From Thermoplasmata archaeon (GTDB taxonomy: Archaea; Thermoplasmatota; Thermoplasmata; Lutacidiplasmatales; UBA184): DNA of 61,090 nucleotides. The notes under the pieces are model-generated. The model made no database searches. It was not told the origin of the DNA and was given only the letters and a program-made list of their open reading frames with translations. The translations under genes and the position numbers were made by a program. Location of the stretch: assembly GCA_021819135.1 (NCBI GenBank), contig JAKASE010000012.1, forward strand, positions 1-61,090. The letters run 5' to 3'. The number at the start of each line of letters is the position of its first letter. Position 1 is the stretch's first letter. Below, piece after piece: positions 7,441 to 16,709 of this stretch.

Positions 7441-8651
7441 GCGAGCGGGATTCCGAGCCGCATCTCCACTTCGGCGATCGCCCGCCGCGCGGCCGGACGG
7501 TCTCCCCGAGGGATCCCGCCGGCGGCCGTCGCCCTCAACGCCGACGTGAAATCCCGGACCCGGGCGATCGCCGCCGGGGTCCCGAGGTCGCAGGAGAGGT
7601 CGTCCCGGACCGCGCGGGCGAGGTTCCGCGCATCGGCCGCCGCCGGGCCCCCGCGCCCGGAGCCCCGGAACCAGGCGGAGATCGTGCGGCGGGCCTCCCG
7701 ATGCTCCTCGGTGGCCGCCCGCAGGTCACCCACCCTCCATTCGAGCCGCTCGGAGTACCGGGGTCCGACGAGGTACCAGCGGAGCCCCGGGGGGGACGCG
7801 ATCGCCAGAGCGTCCCGGATCGAGACGAGGTTCTGCGTCGACTTCGACATCTTCTTACCCTGCTGGAGGACGAAGGCGGTGTGCAGGAAGAACCGGGCGA
7901 ACGGCCGCCCCGTGAGCGCGAGCGCGATCTCGTTCTCGGCGTGGTGGTGGGGATAGACGAGGTCGAGCCCCCCTCCGTGGAGATCGACCGGGATCCCGAG
8001 GTACTGCTCGGCCATCGCGTAGCATTCGAGGTGCCAGCCCGGCATCCCCGGCCCCCAGGGCCCCCTCCAGGAGGGCAGCGGGGGGTCCTGGCGCTGCCAG
8101 AGCATGAACTCGGTCGCGGCGCCCTTCTCCGGGAACGGGTGTCCGGGCTCGGGTACCGCGTGGGCCGCGAGCTCGGTGCTGACCGGAAAGTTCGCCTCTC
8201 GCGGCCGGTCGGGAGGGCAGTAGTACCAGGTGTTCTCCTTGCGACGGACGCGTCCGACCTTCTCCAGCCGCGCCGCGAGGCGGACCATCCGCGGGATGAA
8301 GTCGCTCGCCCGGGGATGGTACGTCGGTCGGAGGATGCCGAGGGCGTCGAGGTCCCGGAAGAACCCACGCTCCTCCCGACGGGCGAGGGTGCGCCAGGTG
8401 AGGCCCAGCGCGTCGGCCCGACGGTCGATCTTCTCTTCGAAGTCGGTGATGTTCATCACGTGGCGGACCGGCACCCCGTCCGCGAGGAACGATCGGCGCA
8501 CGATGTCGAAGTAGAGGTACGTCCGAGCGTGGCCCACGTGCGTGGGGGCGTAGACCGTCGGGCCGCAGACGTACATGCCGATCGGCCGCTTCGCCCGCCG
8601 CGTGATCGAGCGCACCCGACCGGAGAGCGTGTCCAAAACCCGCAGGACCAT
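7437..8651 (-). CDS. cysS: Cysteinyl-tRNA synthetase
   Basis: A 404-residue class I synthetase that charges tRNA(Cys). The HIGH-type signature is THVGH (37-41) and the KMSKS loop is at 267-271. Zinc ligands are C29 (VCGPTVY), C210 (WHLEC), H235 and E239 in the PHHHAE segment. It is shorter than the usual 460 or so residues and ends soon after the helical bundle, so the C-terminal anticodon-binding part is reduced. A TATA-like GGGTTAAGG at 8678-8686 lies about 30 bp upstream of the ATG. Confidence 0.9.
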   Translation of the reverse strand: MVLRVLDTLSGRVRSITRRAKRPIGMYVCGPTVYAPTHVGHARTYLYFDIVRRSFLADGVPVRHVMNITDFEEKIDRRADALGLTWRTLARREERGFFRDLDALGILRPTYHPRASDFIPRMVRLAARLEKVGRVRRKENTWYYCPPDRPREANFPVSTELAAHAVPEPGHPFPEKGAATEFMLWQRQDPPLPSWRGPWGPGMPGWHLECYAMAEQYLGIPVDLHGGGLDLVYPHHHAENEIALALTGRPFARFFLHTAFVLQQGKKMSKSTQNLVSIRDALAIASPPGLRWYLVGPRYSERLEWRVGDLRAATEEHREARRTISAWFRGSGRGGPAAADARNLARAVRDDLSCDLGTPAAIARVRDFTSALRATAAGGIPRGDRPAARRAIAEVEMRLGIPLA

Positions 8652-8844
8652 GGGCCGACCGTCCGGGGGCCCGCGAGCCTTAACCCTTGTGCCCCCGGTG
8701 GGTTACCCCGACCCCCCGTCACGGGTCGGTCCCGGGGCCCTCCCCATCCCGCGGCGCCCCCGCTCGACACGGCCCTCCACAGGCCCGCACTATCCCGCGC
8801 CGGTCGCTAGCTTGAAGTCCCGCTCGGTCGTGGAGGCCCGAACG

Positions 8845-9081
8845 ATGGAGACCCTCTATCTCCTGGTCGAGACCGAGATCGGTCGGCTGGACGAGGTCCT
8901 GCGGAAACTTCGGACGGTACCGGGGGTCACCGAGGTACAGGCGGTCACCGGCCCGTTCGACCTGATCGTGAAGGTCGAGGCCCCCCAGATCAACGTCGCG
9001 CTCGACACGGTGGTCCACCGCATCCGCCGGATCGCCGGCATCAAATCGACCGAGACCCTGGTCACGGTCGCGACGGGCTGA
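8845..9081 (+). CDS. Stand-alone Lrp/AsnC ligand-binding (RAM) domain
   Basis: A 78-residue protein made only of the effector-binding domain of Lrp/AsnC regulators. It has a strand (METLYLLVETEIGRLDEV), a helix and strand with VPGVTEVQAVTGPFDLIVKVEA, and the closing IAGIKSTETLVTVA. No DNA-binding domain precedes it, and ATG 8845 gives the family's compact length. Such proteins form dimers or larger rings and bind amino acids; some modulate full-length Lrp partners. The function here is not known. It is 59 bp upstream of the peroxiredoxin gene, which has its own TATA box. Confidence 0.82.
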   Translation: METLYLLVETEIGRLDEVLRKLRTVPGVTEVQAVTGPFDLIVKVEAPQINVALDTVVHRIRRIAGIKSTETLVTVATG

Positions 9082-9112
9082 GCCGGGCCCGCCCGGCCGC
9101 CCGAGCGTTTCC

Positions 9113-9120
9113 CTATATAC
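9113..9120 (+). promoter_or_regulatory. TATA box of the peroxiredoxin gene
   Basis: CTATATAC is a strong TATA-like box centred about 24 bp before ATG 9141, as expected for leaderless transcription. Confidence 0.65.
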
Positions 9121-9140
9121 CCGGCCGCTACGGTGGGGCG

Positions 9141-9581
9141 ATGGTCGCAGTCGGAGAGCCCGCCCCGGACTTCGAGGCCCCAGATCAGGACGACACGCCG
9201 TTCCGCCTCTCGTCGCTTCGGGGCGCTCCCGTGATCCTCTACTTCTACCCGGAGGCGGACACCCCCGGGTGCACCATCGAGGCGAAGGGGTTCCGGGACC
9301 GCTACGCGGAGTTCCTCGCGAAGAAGGTCGCGGTCGTCGGCGTCAGCACCGACGACTGTCCGGCCCAGAAGGCGTTCGCGGTCAAGTACGGTCTGCCGTT
9401 CTCGCTGATCGCGGACCGGTCGAAGGAGGTCGCGCGGAAGTTCGGCGTGCTGAATGCGAAAGGCCGGGCGCGCCGCGTCTCGTTCTTCCTGGACGGGAAC
9501 GGCCGGGTCAGCGAGATCGTCGATACGTCGTCCGCGGAGACGCACCTCGCGCGGGCGGCCGACCGGTTCCTCTCCGGGTAG
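9141..9581 (+). CDS. bcp: Peroxiredoxin of the Bcp/PrxQ type
   Basis: A 146-residue thiol peroxidase that reduces hydrogen peroxide and organic hydroperoxides. The peroxidatic Cys is C44 in DTPGCTIE, preceded by the YFYPEADT strand typical of the family. The resolving Cys that many PrxQ proteins have five residues later is absent. Another Cys is at 73 (DDCPAQ), so a different disulfide or a 1-Cys mechanism is possible. Cytosolic, with no signal peptide. It is convergent with the MMPL transporter, only 3 bp apart. Confidence 0.9.
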   Translation: MVAVGEPAPDFEAPDQDDTPFRLSSLRGAPVILYFYPEADTPGCTIEAKGFRDRYAEFLAKKVAVVGVSTDDCPAQKAFAVKYGLPFSLIADRSKEVARKFGVLNAKGRARRVSFFLDGNGRVSEIVDTSSAETHLARAADRFLSG

Positions 9582-9584
9582 CGC

Positions 9585-12545
9585 TCACGGCGGAGGCGCG
9601 TCCGGCCCCCGCCCGCGACGGCCCGAGAGCGACCAGACCCGGTCGCCGAGGATGTGCAGGGTCGCCGGCACGAGGTAGGTCCGCACGACCATCGCGTCCA
9701 GGACGACCGCGATCGCGACCGAGATCCCGATCGCGCGGATCAGTGTGAACGAGCCGACCAGGAGCGCGGCGAACGCCGAGGCGAGGATGACCGCCGCGGC
9801 GGTGATGATCCCGCCGGTCCGCCCGACGGCCTCGACCGCGGCCTCTCCCGACGCTCGCCCTCGGAGCCGCTCCTCGCGGACCCGCGTGAGGACGAAGATG
9901 TTGTAGTCGATCCCGAGGCCGAGGACGAGCATGATCAGGAGCGTCAGGACGTAGAAGAAGATCGGGAATCCGAACAGCTGCTGGAAGAGGAGGTAGGTGA
10001 GGGCCCACGCCCAGCTGATCGAGAGCCCGATCGTCGCGACCGCCATGAGCGCGATGATCCAGGACCGGAGGACGGCGAGGAGCACGACCACGAGCCCGAT
10101 CGTGACGGCGACGAGCAGGAGGTCGGTCGCCGTCGCGGTCTGCCCGGCGAGGTCCCGGATCGTCGGCGCCCCTCCCCCGTAGGCCACGGTCACGATCCCG
10201 GGATGGGTGGCGGCGTACGCGGAGAACGAGCTCTCGACCGAGTCGACCGCGTGTACCGCGGTCTCGGAGAGTCCGGTCGCGTTCGGGACGAGGTCGAGGA
10301 GGACCGTCCGCTGGTCGGTGCCGACGAACGCCCCGAGGGCCCCGAGGAGACCCGTCTGGACCGCGGGCGGGAGCGCCGATAGGTTGAGCCAGGTGGCGAG
10401 GGGGGCCCCGTCCGCGCCGACCGGGGACCGGACCGACGCGATGCCGTCCGTCGCGCCCGCCCGGGCGGTGAGCGCAGCGACGTCGGTGAACTCGGTCGCG
10501 TTGGGCGTGGTGCCGACCACGAGGGGGGAGGCGAAGGTGACGAGGGCGAACGACGGGACGGCGAACCCGTCCCCGAACTGGCTACCGAGCTCGGCGAGCC
10601 CGTTCGTCGCGGGCTGGCCGCTCGGCAGCTGGGCGTAGAAGTCGTAGGAGAGCGGGGTGGTGACCGCGATCGCGACCAGCGGTACCGAGACGAGGACGAC
10701 CAGGCCGATCACGGTCCACGGCCGCCGCTCGGTGGCGCGGCCGACCCGGTAGAAGTACGTCGACTCCTCCCGGAGGCGCTGGGCGGTGCGCTCGGCGTGT
10801 CGGCGGAACCGGTCCCGGGTCGTGGGCCAGAAGATCCGCGGTCCCACGAGCTTCAGCAGCGCCGGGATCATCGTCAGGGACAGGAGGAGCGTGATGAGGA
10901 TCGCGAGGGAGAGGACCGAACCCCACTGGCTCAGGAGCGCGACCCCGCTGAAGGCGAGCGCGAGGGTGGCGATGATCGCGGTCGATCCGCTCGTGGCGAC
11001 CGACTGCCCCGCCCAGGAGAGCGACTCGACGATCGCGTCGTCGGGCGAGCGCCCGGCCATGAGCTCCTCCCGGTACCGGGCCGTCAGGAAGATCGAGTAG
11101 TCGGTCCCGACCCCGAGCACGAAGACCTCCTCGAGGGTGATCGACGTCGTGTCGACATGCGTGACCCAGGTTCCGACGAGGATCGTCCCCCCGAGCGCGA
11201 GGACGAGGGCGATCGCGAGCGCCGCGAAGGTGACGAGCGGGGTGATCGGGGAGCGGAAGTAGATCATCGTGATCCCGAGGAGCAGCCCGACCGTGAGGGG
11301 CAGGACGAGCGCGATCGACGCGTTCACCGAGGTGTTCGTCAGTAGGTCGAGCGCGGGTCCCCCGGTCTGGACGTACTCGATCGTCCCGCTCCCGTCGTGC
11401 GCGGAGACGATCGGCGGCACGAGCGTGTCGATCTTCCCGAGGTCCGCATAGACCGGCTGGCCCCCGCTCGCGTTGGTGTAGTCGTCGGCGACCGAGAACG
11501 CCACGTTCACGATCGACGCGGTGCCGGACGGGTTGACGTACTGCGTGGCGATCGCGGCGGGGACCGGCAGCGGCTCGGTCGCGAGGGTGGAGGCGGCGAC
11601 GGTAGCGTTCGCCCAGGTCGAGGAGGCGGGGGCCGAGACGACCCCGCCGGGGAACGCGCCCAGGACGCGCTCAAGGAAGCTCGCGGGCAGGCCGGCCTGG
11701 GGTGCGAGCGCCGAGGTCGCGGCCGCCTCCACGGAGGGCCATGCCGTAGAGTTCTCGATCGCGAGGTCGGCCAGGGCGACCGAGGCGAGCCCCCGCTCCG
11801 TCGCCGGGAGGCCGGCCACGAGCGGCCCCTCGCCGGCCCGGGCCGCGCCGTCCGCGCAGGCCGTCACGGTCGTTCCGTTCGCGGTACCGGTGCAGTCCGG
11901 ACCGGGCGCGGTCCCGTTGAACGCGGCGTAGAAGGCGTCGAAGTACGGGGCCGTCGTCCCGTTCAGCGTGCCGTTCACGGCGGCGTAGGCGAGCGCGCTC
12001 GCCTGGCCAGTCGGCGTGCCGTTCGCGACCAGCGCCCTCCATTCGAGCGTGAAGCCGGTCGGGGCGGACCACAGGAGCGCCGCTGTCGTGTTGAACGCGG
12101 GGAGCCCCGGGACGAGGACGCCTCCCGCGAGCGCGGCCTCTCCCGCGAGGTATCCCGCGTACGCCGTGTAGACGCTCGAGACGTCCGAAACGAGGACAAG
12201 CGAGCGATCGGCGGCGATCGCCCGCGTGACGTTCATCACGACCCCTTGGGCGTTCGCGTCCGTGAGGTCGGGTCCGTAGAACAGGAGGATCGTCGCGCTC
12301 CCGCAGGCGTCCGACGGGAAGAGCCGGGCCAGCTCCGCGTTCGCCTTCGCGCTCGGGGAGTTCGAGGGGAGCGCCGTCACCGAGTTGGTCGTCACCGAGC
12401 CGAGGTGGGAGAGGAACGGGGCCGTGACGAGCAAGAGGACGACCCAGAAGACGATCGGGTACCACGGGTGCCGGACGATCCAGCGCCCCAGGTGGGCGAA
12501 GAGGTGGGTCCCCCGGAACTCCCCGGAGGGACCGACCGTCTTCAT
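9585..12545 (-). CDS. MMPL/RND-family membrane transporter
   Basis: A 986-residue integral membrane protein of the MMPL type. The first span follows residue 25 (WYPIVFWVVLLLVTAPFL) and precedes a large Ala/Thr/Asn-rich extracytoplasmic domain of about 370 residues. A cluster of five to six spans comes next, then a second span (TVIGLVVLVSVPLVAI), a second outer domain and a second cluster. This gives the usual two MMPL halves with about 12 spans. GTDYSIF and GIDYNIF mark the conserved span of each half. Such proteins export lipids or hydrophobic molecules, driven by ion gradients; the substrate is unknown. A TATA-like stretch at 12570-12580 lies about 30 bp upstream. Confidence 0.85.
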   Translation of the reverse strand: MKTVGPSGEFRGTHLFAHLGRWIVRHPWYPIVFWVVLLLVTAPFLSHLGSVTTNSVTALPSNSPSAKANAELARLFPSDACGSATILLFYGPDLTDANAQGVVMNVTRAIAADRSLVLVSDVSSVYTAYAGYLAGEAALAGGVLVPGLPAFNTTAALLWSAPTGFTLEWRALVANGTPTGQASALAYAAVNGTLNGTTAPYFDAFYAAFNGTAPGPDCTGTANGTTVTACADGAARAGEGPLVAGLPATERGLASVALADLAIENSTAWPSVEAAATSALAPQAGLPASFLERVLGAFPGGVVSAPASSTWANATVAASTLATEPLPVPAAIATQYVNPSGTASIVNVAFSVADDYTNASGGQPVYADLGKIDTLVPPIVSAHDGSGTIEYVQTGGPALDLLTNTSVNASIALVLPLTVGLLLGITMIYFRSPITPLVTFAALAIALVLALGGTILVGTWVTHVDTTSITLEEVFVLGVGTDYSIFLTARYREELMAGRSPDDAIVESLSWAGQSVATSGSTAIIATLALAFSGVALLSQWGSVLSLAILITLLLSLTMIPALLKLVGPRIFWPTTRDRFRRHAERTAQRLREESTYFYRVGRATERRPWTVIGLVVLVSVPLVAIAVTTPLSYDFYAQLPSGQPATNGLAELGSQFGDGFAVPSFALVTFASPLVVGTTPNATEFTDVAALTARAGATDGIASVRSPVGADGAPLATWLNLSALPPAVQTGLLGALGAFVGTDQRTVLLDLVPNATGLSETAVHAVDSVESSFSAYAATHPGIVTVAYGGGAPTIRDLAGQTATATDLLLVAVTIGLVVVLLAVLRSWIIALMAVATIGLSISWAWALTYLLFQQLFGFPIFFYVLTLLIMLVLGLGIDYNIFVLTRVREERLRGRASGEAAVEAVGRTGGIITAAAVILASAFAALLVGSFTLIRAIGISVAIAVVLDAMVVRTYLVPATLHILGDRVWSLSGRRGRGPDAPPP

Positions 12546-12575
12546 GGCCCCGCCGAACCCGGGACCGTGATAACC

Positions 12576-13532
12576 CTATTCCGGCCCGGGGTCGCTGAGG
12601 GAACCGGCGGATCGTCCGGGATGCCGCCAGAGCGGCGGGAAGCGCGCCGGGTCGACGAAGACCCGGGTCTCGCCCACCACCCAGCCGTGCGGGACCTTCG
12701 TCGCCTCGTGGGAGTCGCACTGCGCCACCCCCGTGGCGACCACCGCCCCGCTGCGGGTGACGAGGACGACGTGCGCCCCCCGGCCGAACGGCCGCGAGAC
12801 CGAGACGATCCCGCCGCTCGCGAGCCCCGCCCCGTGCGCGACCGCGCTCGCCGCCCCGTCCTTGACGACGACGGCCGGGAACTCCCGGAACACCTCGTCC
12901 ATCGGGTGCAGCAGGGCGAGCAGGGGCCCGGGGTCCCCGGCCTTCCGGGCCGAGACCGCGTCGGCGAGCGCGGTGAGGGAGACCACGGACCGCTCCTCGA
13001 ACGGGCCGTTCTGGACCCGCCGCAGCTCGTCCATGTGGGCGCCGACGCCGACCGCCTCGCCCAGGTCGACCGCCAGGGTCCGGATGTACGTCCCGGAGTC
13101 GGCGGTGACGTCGAGGAGCAGGCGCGTGCCGTCGCGCTCGACGAGGCGCAGGCGGTGGATGGTGCGCACCCGGCGCTCGCGCTTCACCGCCGAACGGACC
13201 GGGGGGGTCTGGTAGATCGGGCCGGTGAACTCGGTGAGCACGCGCTCGAGGTCCGCCTTCGCCACCTCGCCGTGGAGGACGGCAGAGGCGATGTACCGCT
13301 TCGGGAACTCGAGCACGAGGGGGAGGAGCTTGAGGGCCGGCCCGACGCCGACCCAGAGGAGCCCCGAGACGTTCGGGTCGAGCGTGCCCGCGTGGCCGGC
13401 GACCTCGACCCCCAGGAGGTCCCGGGCCCACGCCGTCACCTGATGCGACGACGGTCCGCGGGGCTTGTCGAGGAGGAGGAACGCCCCGGTCGCGAGGCGG
13501 TCGGCGACGGAGTCGGTGCTCGGCTCGGTCAT
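12576..13532 (-). CDS. cbf5: Cbf5/TruB tRNA and rRNA pseudouridine synthase
   Basis: A 318-residue Cbf5 homologue, the catalytic subunit of H/ACA guide RNPs, which converts uridine to pseudouridine in rRNA and tRNA. The catalytic Asp is D52 in HAGTLDPNVSG. The YI(A/R)xxAVLHGE and GTYIRTLAVDLG motifs and a C-terminal PUA domain (from about 230, with AVVVKDGAASAVAHGAGL) are present. It is the last gene of the superoperon. Its ATG overlaps the stop of cmk by 4 bp. Confidence 0.93.
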   Translation of the reverse strand: MTEPSTDSVADRLATGAFLLLDKPRGPSSHQVTAWARDLLGVEVAGHAGTLDPNVSGLLWVGVGPALKLLPLVLEFPKRYIASAVLHGEVAKADLERVLTEFTGPIYQTPPVRSAVKRERRVRTIHRLRLVERDGTRLLLDVTADSGTYIRTLAVDLGEAVGVGAHMDELRRVQNGPFEERSVVSLTALADAVSARKAGDPGPLLALLHPMDEVFREFPAVVVKDGAASAVAHGAGLASGGIVSVSRPFGRGAHVVLVTRSGAVVATGVAQCDSHEATKVPHGWVVGETRVFVDPARFPPLWRHPGRSAGSLSDPGPE

Positions 13533-14077
13533 CGGTCGGCCGTACGTTCCGCTTCCCGTACGAAGGTGACGATCGCCTCGGCGACGGCGACGGGCGGCAT
13601 CGACGTCGAGTCCACCAGAAGGTCGGGAACGTCGCGGTCGAGGTCGATCCCGTAGAAGGCGCGGTAGCGCTCGCGCTCGACGGCCTCGCGCGTCCGGACC
13701 GCCTCGCGGGCCTCGTCGATCGACTGGTGGTCTCGGCCGGCGACCCGCCGGATGCGCTCCTCCTCCGACGCGGTGACGGCGATGTGGTGGACCGGGAGGC
13801 CGTTCCGGCGGCAGAGGATCCCCTGGATCCGTCCCTCGAGGAGGCGTCCCGGCCGCGCGAGCTCCTGCATCGCCCGGTCGAGCTCCCGGTCGACCTCGGG
13901 ATGGGCCCGGGCGTACTCGCCGAACTCCGCGAGGGAGGCCCCGCGGCGCGCCGCTTCCGCGCGGAACAGCTCCCCCGCCGAACGGAACTCGAGACCCAGC
14001 GTCGCTGCGGTGAGGCGGCCCGCGGTCGATTTGCCGCTCCCCGGGGGACCGGCGATCGTGACGACGGCCCGGATCAC
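13529..14077 (-). CDS. cmk: Cytidylate kinase
   Basis: A 182-residue archaeal CMP kinase that phosphorylates CMP/dCMP with ATP. The P-loop GPPGSGKS is at 10-17, followed by the FRSAGELFR substrate segment and the lid region near GRDHQSIDEA. GTG 14077 overlaps the stop of the DUF106 gene as GTGA and gives the usual length. Its position between DUF106 and cbf5 is the standard archaeal order. Confidence 0.9.
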   Translation of the reverse strand: MIRAVVTIAGPPGSGKSTAGRLTAATLGLEFRSAGELFRAEAARRGASLAEFGEYARAHPEVDRELDRAMQELARPGRLLEGRIQGILCRRNGLPVHHIAVTASEEERIRRVAGRDHQSIDEAREAVRTREAVERERYRAFYGIDLDRDVPDLLVDSTSMPPVAVAEAIVTFVREAERTADR

Positions 14078-14910
14078 GCGAGGACCCCGGGCGCCTCCCC
14101 GACCGGCGGGCGGGGGTGCGAGACCTCGTACCGCCGCAGCCACCAGGTCTTGAGGACGCGTCGGAAGATCATGGAGGTCGGGACCGTGTAGAGGCTGAAG
14201 ATGATGAACCACCAGGGGATGCCGCCCGAGCCGTACGGGACCGCGAAGCCGTTGAGATCGATCAACGCCCCACCGAGGCTGATCGTCCGCTGGACGGAGT
14301 TCGCGTCGCCGATGACGATCCCGACCCAGGTGTAGATCAGGATCAGGAGGAAGTAGGTGATCGCCATTCCCTTGAACTGGGCGATCGACACCTCCCCGGA
14401 GAGCCGCGTGAGCCGCTCCTGGTGGGGCTTGAGGGCCGCGATGCGGTCCTTCTTCCCCGAGCGGATCGCCTCCATCTGGACCTTGCGGAACGCCGAGCTC
14501 CACTTCTGGACCCGGGCCGCCTTCATCCAGTCGGTCGTGTAGTTGTAGGCGAGCGAGGTGATCAGCATCTCGATCGACCCCGCGAGCGCCATCGTGAGGA
14601 GCAGGTAGTCCGAGCTGAAGCCGATCGCCCAGTAGAGCGGCCCGCCTTTGCCGGGGCTGACCCCGAGAGCGTCCGCGATGCCGTTGCGGAACTGCTGGTC
14701 GATCAGCATGTAGAGTCCGAGAAGGCCGAGGAAGACGTAGAGGAACGTCGAGATCTTGAAGTTCGGCCGCGGGGCCGGTGTGCGCGGCGCCGGTCGGGAA
14801 GGCGGGGCGGTCTCCTCCTGCTCGTCCTCCTCCGTCTCGTCCGCCGTCGTCTCCTCGTCGGTCTCCTCCTCGTCGGAGGAGGACGGGAGCGGCCGATCGC
14901 CGGCGCTCAT
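14074..14910 (-). CDS. DUF106/EMC3-like membrane insertase
   Basis: A 278-residue membrane protein of the archaeal DUF106 family, related to EMC3, TMCO1 and the YidC/Oxa1 insertases that help place proteins in the membrane. The first 45 residues are acidic and Thr-rich. Membrane spans follow near 52-68, 95-115, 180-200 and 225-245, with a positively charged cytosolic coiled hairpin between (KAARVQKWSSAFRKVQ...LKPHQERL). It is directly downstream of secY with a 1 bp stop/start overlap, which supports a role with the Sec channel. Confidence 0.85.
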   Translation of the reverse strand: MSAGDRPLPSSSDEEETDEETTADETEEDEQEETAPPSRPAPRTPAPRPNFKISTFLYVFLGLLGLYMLIDQQFRNGIADALGVSPGKGGPLYWAIGFSSDYLLLTMALAGSIEMLITSLAYNYTTDWMKAARVQKWSSAFRKVQMEAIRSGKKDRIAALKPHQERLTRLSGEVSIAQFKGMAITYFLLILIYTWVGIVIGDANSVQRTISLGGALIDLNGFAVPYGSGGIPWWFIIFSLYTVPTSMIFRRVLKTWWLRRYEVSHPRPPVGEAPGVLA

Positions 14911-16673
14911 CAGCTCTCGCCTCCGAGGAACCGGCGGAGGAGCGGGTTCATCTCCATCAGCTGCTCGCGACCCATCGCCTCGTAGAGGTTGATGATGATC
15001 CCGACCATCAGCAGCACCCCGGTGCCGCTCGCATTGCCGAGGGTCCCGATGAGGTCTGCGCCCGCGGCGAGCGCCCCCACGGCCGCTCCCGAGATCGTGG
15101 TGATCACGGGGATGTACCGTTCGAGCACGCGACGCAGGACCCTCGGTTCTCTACGGAAGCCGGGGATCTGCATCCCCGAGGCCTCGATCTGGCGCGCCAC
15201 CGCCTCCGGGCCCATGTTCGTCGTCTGGATCCAGAACTTTGCGAACAGGATCGAACCGCCGACCATCGCCCCGAAGTACACGGCGACGTGGAGGAGCCCC
15301 TGCCACCACGCGTGGCCGACCAGGAAGTTGCCGTAGGTCTGATAGTTCAGGATCGGCAGCAACCAGGACTCGAGACCGTTCACGGTGGAGAGATAGTAGG
15401 CGCCTCCGGTCAGGGGGGTCGTCTGGCTCACCCCGAACGAGTTCGAGGTGCTCGCCGGGTACGAGCCGATCCACCACTGGTGGCCGAGGAGCGGGAAGTG
15501 GACGAGGGTCGGGTTCGTCCAGAGGAGGATCGAGATCATCGAGACGTTGGCGAGGAGCGCCGACATCAGGATGACGGGGATGTTCGACGCGTAGATCAGA
15601 CGCAGCGGGTAGCGGCCCCGGGCCCCTCGCGCCTCGGCGTGCGAGAGCGGCAGCTCGATGCGGGTCGACTCCGTCCACGCGACCAGGAAGAAGATCGCGG
15701 CGGTCCCCACGAGCGCCACGATCGGGTTCGGCTGGCGTAAGAGGACCTGTTCCCAGCCACCCCCCGCCATCTGCGTGGCCGTGAGGTGGGTCAGGAAGTA
15801 GAACGTCTTCGGGATCGTCCCGCTCGGCGGGTTCGACAGCGAGACCGAGAGCGCGGGGTTCTGGGGGAGCCAGTTGAGCGTTCCCTGGATGATCTGCTGG
15901 GAGACCCCGGCGGCGATGAACAGCGAGATCCCGCTCCCGATCCCCCACTTCGAGACGACCTCGTCCATGAGGAAGACGAGGTAACTGCCGAAGACGAGCT
16001 GGGCGACGATGATCGTGTTCGCGAGCAGGAGCCCGTTCCCCGCCGAGCTCTGGCCGAGCGAGGTGACGAGCGAGGCGGACGGGGTGAGGTACCCGTAGAC
16101 CTGCGGGATCGCCTCGACGAAGATCATCGCGATCACGATGACCTTCTGCGAGCCCTGGTAGACGCTCTTGTCCTCGTCGTCCGTGAGGTCGAGGTTGATG
16201 ATCTTCGCGCCGGTGAACAGCTGCATGATGATCGACCCCGTGACGATGGGGCCGATCCCGAGGTGCATGAGCGTCCCCTGGGCTCCCGCCAGGATCGCCC
16301 GGTAGCTCGCGAAGAGGTCGATGACCGTCGCCTGATCGACGCCGAAGAGGTAGATGTTCGTGAGCAGGAAGTACATCAGCAGGATCCCGATCGTCCAGAA
16401 CATCTTCGTCCGGAAGTGGACGTGGCCCTTCGGCTGGGTCACCGCGGGCATGCGGGAGGTGAGCGGTTTCAGGCCGTACAGCTTCGAACGGGGACCGCTA
16501 TAGGACAGGCCGAGGTAGAGGAGGAGGAGGACCGCGGCGATCGCGGCCCCGATCAGGGCGAGCGCGAGGGGCGTCGGCTGCTCCCAGAACCAGAGCAGCG
16601 CAACGATGAGGGCCCCGAGGATCGCGAGAGGAAGGGCCCACCGGCGGTCACGTGGGATCTCCTCCTCGGCCAT
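14910..16673 (-). CDS. secY: Preprotein translocase subunit SecY
   Basis: A 587-residue SecY, the protein-conducting pore of the membrane. The conserved region begins near residue 65 (LYGLKPLTSRMPAV, then GHVHFRTK). The plug and pore segments (LMHLGIGPIVTGSIIMQL) and the cytosolic KFWIQTTNMGPEAVA loop follow. About 64 residues precede the usual start and carry two extra hydrophobic spans (about 13-31 and 36-55). This makes the protein roughly 100 residues longer than typical SecY. The adenylate kinase gene often found after secY in archaea is not present. Confidence 0.93.
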   Translation of the reverse strand: MAEEEIPRDRRWALPLAILGALIVALLWFWEQPTPLALALIGAAIAAVLLLLYLGLSYSGPRSKLYGLKPLTSRMPAVTQPKGHVHFRTKMFWTIGILLMYFLLTNIYLFGVDQATVIDLFASYRAILAGAQGTLMHLGIGPIVTGSIIMQLFTGAKIINLDLTDDEDKSVYQGSQKVIVIAMIFVEAIPQVYGYLTPSASLVTSLGQSSAGNGLLLANTIIVAQLVFGSYLVFLMDEVVSKWGIGSGISLFIAAGVSQQIIQGTLNWLPQNPALSVSLSNPPSGTIPKTFYFLTHLTATQMAGGGWEQVLLRQPNPIVALVGTAAIFFLVAWTESTRIELPLSHAEARGARGRYPLRLIYASNIPVILMSALLANVSMISILLWTNPTLVHFPLLGHQWWIGSYPASTSNSFGVSQTTPLTGGAYYLSTVNGLESWLLPILNYQTYGNFLVGHAWWQGLLHVAVYFGAMVGGSILFAKFWIQTTNMGPEAVARQIEASGMQIPGFRREPRVLRRVLERYIPVITTISGAAVGALAAGADLIGTLGNASGTGVLLMVGIIINLYEAMGREQLMEMNPLLRRFLGGES

Positions 16674-16699
16674 GCGTCGTTGTCGGAGCCGGATGTCGT

Positions 16700-16708
16700 C
16701 TTAAATAG
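16700..16708 (-). promoter_or_regulatory. Internal TATA-like box before secY
   Basis: CTTAAATAG (CTATTTAAG on the coding strand) lies next to the L15 stop and about 30 bp from the secY ATG. It would let secY-DUF106-cmk-cbf5 be transcribed separately from the ribosomal-protein genes. Confidence 0.55.
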
Positions 16709-16709
16709 T

